This document shows positions 14,716 through 17,708 of a DNA stretch of 17,708 nt, one piece after another. Source of the DNA: Chrysochromulina parva (Eukaryota; Haptophyta; Prymnesiales; Chrysochromulinaceae); contig PJAB01001060.1 in assembly GCA_002887195.1 (NCBI GenBank), positions 1-17,708 of the forward strand. Reading direction: 5' to 3'. The notes beneath the pieces are model-generated. The model was not told the origin of the DNA. It made no database searches and worked only from the letters and a program-made list of their open reading frames with translations. How positions within the stretch are numbered: position 1 is the first letter of the stretch; every line of letters begins with the position of its first letter. A program made the position numbers and the translations under genes.

Positions 14716-15840
14716 ATGTTCCCGCGTCAGAAGGCCTATGCGTCCCACACGCTCGCCGTCGGCGCCGAGCACGAGCTATCCGTGCGCGAGTACGGCTCGC
14801 CGAGCGGTGCTCCCGTCGTATACTTGCACGGAGGGCCGGGTGGCTCGACGCCGCCCGATCTGCCGCGCCTGTTCGATCCCGAATTGTGGCGTGTCGTGTG
14901 CATCGACCAGCGTGGCTGCGGCGATTCGCGCAGCGCCGATCGGCTGCGCGACAACACGACGAACCACCTGCTGGCCGATGTGGAGGCCGTCCGCTGCTTT
15001 TTGGGCATCGCGAGCTGGGGCGTCATGGGCTCCTCCTATGGCTCCTTCCTCGGCGCCCTCTACGCAGCTCGTCACAGCGAATGCGTGCGTTGGGTGCTGC
15101 TGCACGGCGTCTTCCTCGGGAGCGCCGCCGAGGTCGAGTGGCTCTTCGAAGCCGGTGGCGCCGCGCGCTTCTATCCGGAGCAGTGGGAACAGGTGCACGC
15201 AGGCGCGCAAGGCGTTAGGAACGTGTCGCACTACGCTGCTCTCCGTCTGGCCAATGCGACATGGAAACGGCCGGAGCTGCTCATTCAGTATTACGCACTG
15301 CTCAGCGACGATTCCGTGCCGCGTGCCCACCCGCTACCGCTGCCGGCTGGCGGCGCTGGCGGCGGCGACGACACCACCGCGGCGGCGACGGCGTCCGCCC
15401 TCTCAACGGCGCTAGCGGCGGCGACGGCGCTCACGAAATGGGAAGATGAGATGGAGACACTCGTGCCGGCGCCCGCGACGCACGATCCATGTGAGCTGCT
15501 CGCGGGCGCACAGATCGCCACCCACCATTTTTGGCACGGCTGTTTCGTGCCCTTGGAAGGCGCACTGCCCGAGCTCAGGACGGCGCGTGCGACCCTCGGT
15601 GCCATACCCTGCGCGATCGTGCAGGGGAGGCATGACGTGCTCTGTCCGCCGCACACGGCGAGCGCCCTGCACGCCGCGTGGCCCAGCTCGACATTGCGCA
15701 TCGTCGAGGCTGGCGCGCATGCCCTCTTTGAGAAACCGATGCGCACAGCGGTGCAGGCATGCCTCCTACAGCTCAGGGAGCGGAGCGACGCCGACGGCCG
15801 CGCCGGCGGGGAGCGCGTCAAGCGGGCACGGACGTCTTGA
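14716..15840 (+). CDS. pip: Prolyl aminopeptidase-like alpha/beta hydrolase (peptidase family S33)
   Basis: Intronless, 374 aa, ATG at 14716. Family S33 prolyl aminopeptidases remove N-terminal proline from peptides. The oxyanion-hole motif HGGPGG is at 38-43, DQRGCGDS at 64-71, and the nucleophile elbow G-S-S-Y-G at 105-109 gives Ser107. D307 (QGRHDVLCPP) and H335 (AGAHALFEKP) complete the catalytic triad in the expected order and spacing. Residues about 211-240 are a Gly/Ala-rich insertion in the cap region, probably disordered, before the conserved KWEDEM. No signal peptide or clear targeting sequence is seen, so a cytosolic enzyme is likely. The C-terminal ~20 residues are basic and low in complexity. 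Other S33 hydrolases are possible, but the DQRG and HGGPGG motifs favour prolyl aminopeptidase. Confidence 0.92.
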   Translation: MFPRQKAYASHTLAVGAEHELSVREYGSPSGAPVVYLHGGPGGSTPPDLPRLFDPELWRVVCIDQRGCGDSRSADRLRDNTTNHLLADVEAVRCFLGIASWGVMGSSYGSFLGALYAARHSECVRWVLLHGVFLGSAAEVEWLFEAGGAARFYPEQWEQVHAGAQGVRNVSHYAALRLANATWKRPELLIQYYALLSDDSVPRAHPLPLPAGGAGGGDDTTAAATASALSTALAAATALTKWEDEMETLVPAPATHDPCELLAGAQIATHHFWHGCFVPLEGALPELRTARATLGAIPCAIVQGRHDVLCPPHTASALHAAWPSSTLRIVEAGAHALFEKPMRTAVQACLLQLRERSDADGRAGGERVKRARTS

Positions 15841-16292
15841 TGAAGGAATGCCCCTGCAACACAGGGATCCGGGCGAGCGGCGCGCGTCCAAAAAGGTACA
15901 CAATCCGCTATCCGGCCGTAATTTCTCCCTCTCCGCGTGCTCTCCCGACCCCGAGCGCCGGTGGTCGCGCCGTAAGGGCCGTAGCGCCGTACGGGCCGAG
16001 GGCGTTATTTCACGTGCGGTGGGGAGCGGACCGACATGCTAATAAGCAGAGCCGAGCTTCAGCTTGCAAACCAGCCGAGCTGAGGCCTTTGCAGCTTCGC
16101 TGCGCGCTGTACTCTTCTCTCTCCATAATTAATAATCGAATCTCAAGAATCTGACAAGTGCGACCCGACAAGAACGTATACATTCTATCGAGGTTCGCGA
16201 GCGCTTCTCGAGGCGCCTCGCTTTCGCTCGGCCTAGATCTAGATCTAGCATCTACCGAAAAGACCGGGCGGGTCTGCGAATAATCTCTGAGA
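15841..16292. other. Intergenic region between convergent genes
   Basis: 452 bp with no supported gene. It should carry the 3' ends of both neighbours. AT-rich sequence near 16125-16145 (CATAATTAATAATCG) may be part of a 3' end signal, but no AATAAA is seen. A 16-bp perfect palindrome, CTAGATCTAGATCTAG, lies at 16233-16248. Confidence 0.5.
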
Positions 16293-17054
16293 TCAGGGCG
16301 CGATCACTAGTGTGCGATTGCGAGCCCAATTCGCCTTAAACTTGACCACGTCGGCGCACGGGAAGCGAAGCGCCTGCCGCGGCGTGCTGTGCGCACCGTA
16401 CACGCGCACCAGGGTCTCGTCGAGCTGTGCGAGGGAGCAGATGCACGTCGGCCGGCGCAGCGTGGTGTTCTGGCACCGTCGCGTGAACCGTCGGATCGGC
16501 CCATCGCGGCTCGTTGCGTCGCACAGCTTGAACAACTTGTCCTCCCAGCCCATTCCGCGCTGCTTCCAGCGCATGGCCGTGGCATTGCGCACATTCTTCA
16601 GCGCGACCACATCAGCGGCATGTGCGTTCAGAAAGGAAGCGTCGTATAGGCCCATCGACGACGAGGGCATCCAGCGTGTCAGCGGCAGAGCGCACGCTGG
16701 TAGTCCGCCGCACCAGAATGTCGCGTTGCTCCAGAAGCCAGCGCCGACCGAGACGGTGTCGTGCAGGTAGAACCACTGCGCCACGCCGCGAAATCGCTCC
16801 GGGTTCTCGACGATGTGCACCATCGCTGTGAAATCGACGCTATTGTGGCGCACGCGATAGTGCAGTACGCCGCTCTCTGCTTCGACGTAGGCGGCTTCGT
16901 CGCCCTGAGCGCCGCCGAGAAATACGTGCACCTGCTGCGCCGGCACGCCCGCAGCGCGCAAAGCAGCCAGAAGGTGCGCACGCGGTGCCGCGTACGACGC
17001 GACCGAGTTTATGGCCACGTGCACGCCGGGGCACGACGAGCTGGAAGCAGCCAT
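16293..17054 (-). CDS. Uncharacterised protein with GT-A-like glycosyltransferase layout
   Basis: Single frame of 253 aa from an ATG at 17054 (ATGG). I do not recognise the family with certainty. The order of elements resembles a GT-A fold: a first strand and loop (VHVAINSVASYAAP, 11-24) with a following helix, a second strand VHVFLGG (42-48), a conserved-looking block RHNSVDFTAMVHIVEN (69-84), and WFYLHDTVSVGAGFW (94-108). In the last, HDT would take the place of the usual metal-binding DxD. Residues 165-200 are rich in Arg, Trp and Cys, with ten cysteines over the whole protein. No signal peptide or membrane segment. Function is inferred only from this layout, and no gene nearby adds support. 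Intronless. Confidence 0.72.
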   Translation of the reverse strand: MAASSSSCPGVHVAINSVASYAAPRAHLLAALRAAGVPAQQVHVFLGGAQGDEAAYVEAESGVLHYRVRHNSVDFTAMVHIVENPERFRGVAQWFYLHDTVSVGAGFWSNATFWCGGLPACALPLTRWMPSSSMGLYDASFLNAHAADVVALKNVRNATAMRWKQRGMGWEDKLFKLCDATSRDGPIRRFTRRCQNTTLRRPTCICSLAQLDETLVRVYGAHSTPRQALRFPCADVVKFKANWARNRTLVIAP

Positions 17055-17592
17055 GTACTCTTTTCACAGTTATTATACTGATGAATACAGCACTTGCCCG
17101 CTCAGAACACACATCTATCCATTAACCATAAACGTTGTGGCGGTGACACGCTCTCACCCGAGCACGCTTTGTTGTGCAATATTCGATGTGCATAACGTAG
17201 TAGCAGAATGATCCTCTGGCTCGAGACACTTGACAAAGTATCGAGACACATGATGAATCTGCCGGCCGCGTTTATCGCCGGCACGGACGTGTCGCAATGG
17301 ACAGGATCGGCCACTTGTCATCGGGAACCACGCCAGGCACCACCAAAGGCGACACGCACACCGGCAAACATACAGTATGTTCAGACACAACACCCACCCT
17401 CACTCACAAACAGGGCCTCTCTCGCGCCCCTCGTAGCTACAGGGCTCATGCCATGACATGAACCCGGACATGTGTATCCACATACCCATATACGAACACT
17501 GCCCTCGACGCGAGCTCGGCGATTGGTCCGTCATCAGGTCCGTCACATCGATGTGACTCGCACGTACAGGAACCGAGGGCCTGAAATCTCTC
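17055..17592. other. Intergenic region upstream of the uncharacterised gene
   Basis: 538 bp, visibly less GC-rich than the coding regions. Visible structures are a direct repeat TCGAGACAC at 17221-17229 and 17241-17249, a 7-bp inverted repeat TGCCGGC/GCCGGCA at 17260-17283, an inverted CCAAT at 17522-17526, a direct repeat GGTCCGTCA at 17525-17533 and 17537-17545, and a 16-bp perfect palindrome GTCACATCGATGTGAC at 17542-17557. It probably holds the promoter of the gene ending at 16293. Confidence 0.45.
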
Positions 17593-17708
17593 TCAAGACT
17601 TGTACGCCGATGGACCGTTCTGCATTTGTCCAGGAACCATGCAGCACTGTCCCTCGAGGCAGCCTTTCATCTGCAGCACGCGCTCACGGCGCGGGGCATC
17701 CGCCTCAG
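17593..17708 (-). CDS. Possible C-terminal end of a gene running off the window
   Basis: From the window edge a minus-strand frame stays open for 38 codons and ends at TGA (17593-17595). It reads ...RRERVLQMKGCLEG, then QCCMVPGQMQNGPSAYKS. There is no start inside the window and no recognised domain. Such a short open frame can arise by chance in GC-rich DNA, so this is only a candidate. Confidence 0.28.
   Translation of the reverse strand, partial: EADAPRRERVLQMKGCLEGQCCMVPGQMQNGPSAYKS

Noticed and set aside
16293..17054. Transfer of the orphan gene from a giant algal virus
   Set aside because: The protein layout recalls sugar-transferase-like proteins of large DNA viruses, but there is no composition shift in the gene itself and no neighbouring viral gene; only a tree could decide.
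1..17708. tRNA, rRNA, riboswitch or prokaryotic operon signals
   Set aside because: No cloverleaf, conserved rRNA segments or Shine-Dalgarno-spaced gene chains were recognised by eye; genes are separately promoted and two are spliced.

Overview
The window reads as nuclear DNA of a GC-rich, single-celled alga, most like a haptophyte or a similar chromalveolate. The reasons are GT...AG introns that restore reading frames, ATG starts with no bacterial ribosome-binding sites, chromatin-reader zinc fingers (PHD, Myb/SANT), a RING-CH/TPR protein with near-identical 42-residue repeats, and alanine- and proline-rich low-complexity tracts. The species assignment is inference. No rRNA, tRNA or CRISPR array was recognised.

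Layout: (1) 158-2536 (+), a Myb/SANT-domain protein of otherwise unknown family. (2) 2826-5514 (-), a five-exon GT-B glycosyltransferase with a C-terminal SH3b-like domain. (3) 5738-6736 (+), aspartate carbamoyltransferase, followed by two minisatellites. (4) 7406-10039 (+), a RING-CH/TPR protein with a decayed TPR unit just downstream. (5) 10680-14553 (-), a five-exon PHD/extended-PHD/LysM-like/MBD-like protein. (6) 14716-15840 (+), a prolyl aminopeptidase of the alpha/beta hydrolase fold. (7) 16293-17054 (-), an uncharacterised protein with a GT-A-like layout. (8) 17593-17708 (-), a possible C-terminal end of a gene leaving the window. Genes 2/3 and 5/6 are divergent pairs with short shared upstream regions (223 and 162 bp). 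The genes do not form one pathway: pyrimidine synthesis, glycosylation, protein turnover, chromatin and peptide hydrolysis sit side by side as in an ordinary compact nuclear genome.

The most interesting content is in the introns. All eight introns I could define, four in gene 2 and four in gene 5, are short (67-191 nt), and each carries a copy of flanking exon sequence at one end. They also share modules with each other although the host genes are unrelated: a CTTGCATGCA core, GATTGC-type repeats, a CTCATCAG tail and a CTCTTCCCCACAG tail. In five introns the duplicated exon start supplies the GT donor and the inserted piece supplies the AG acceptor. In the other three the insert supplies GT and the duplicated exon end supplies AG. 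This is the signature of introner-type intron gain, here with unusually long flanking duplications (mostly about 19-28 nt), internal 10-bp satellites of equal copy number in two genes, and internal AG|GT junctions that could act as recursive splice sites. The introns look recent, because most duplications are still 85-96% identical.
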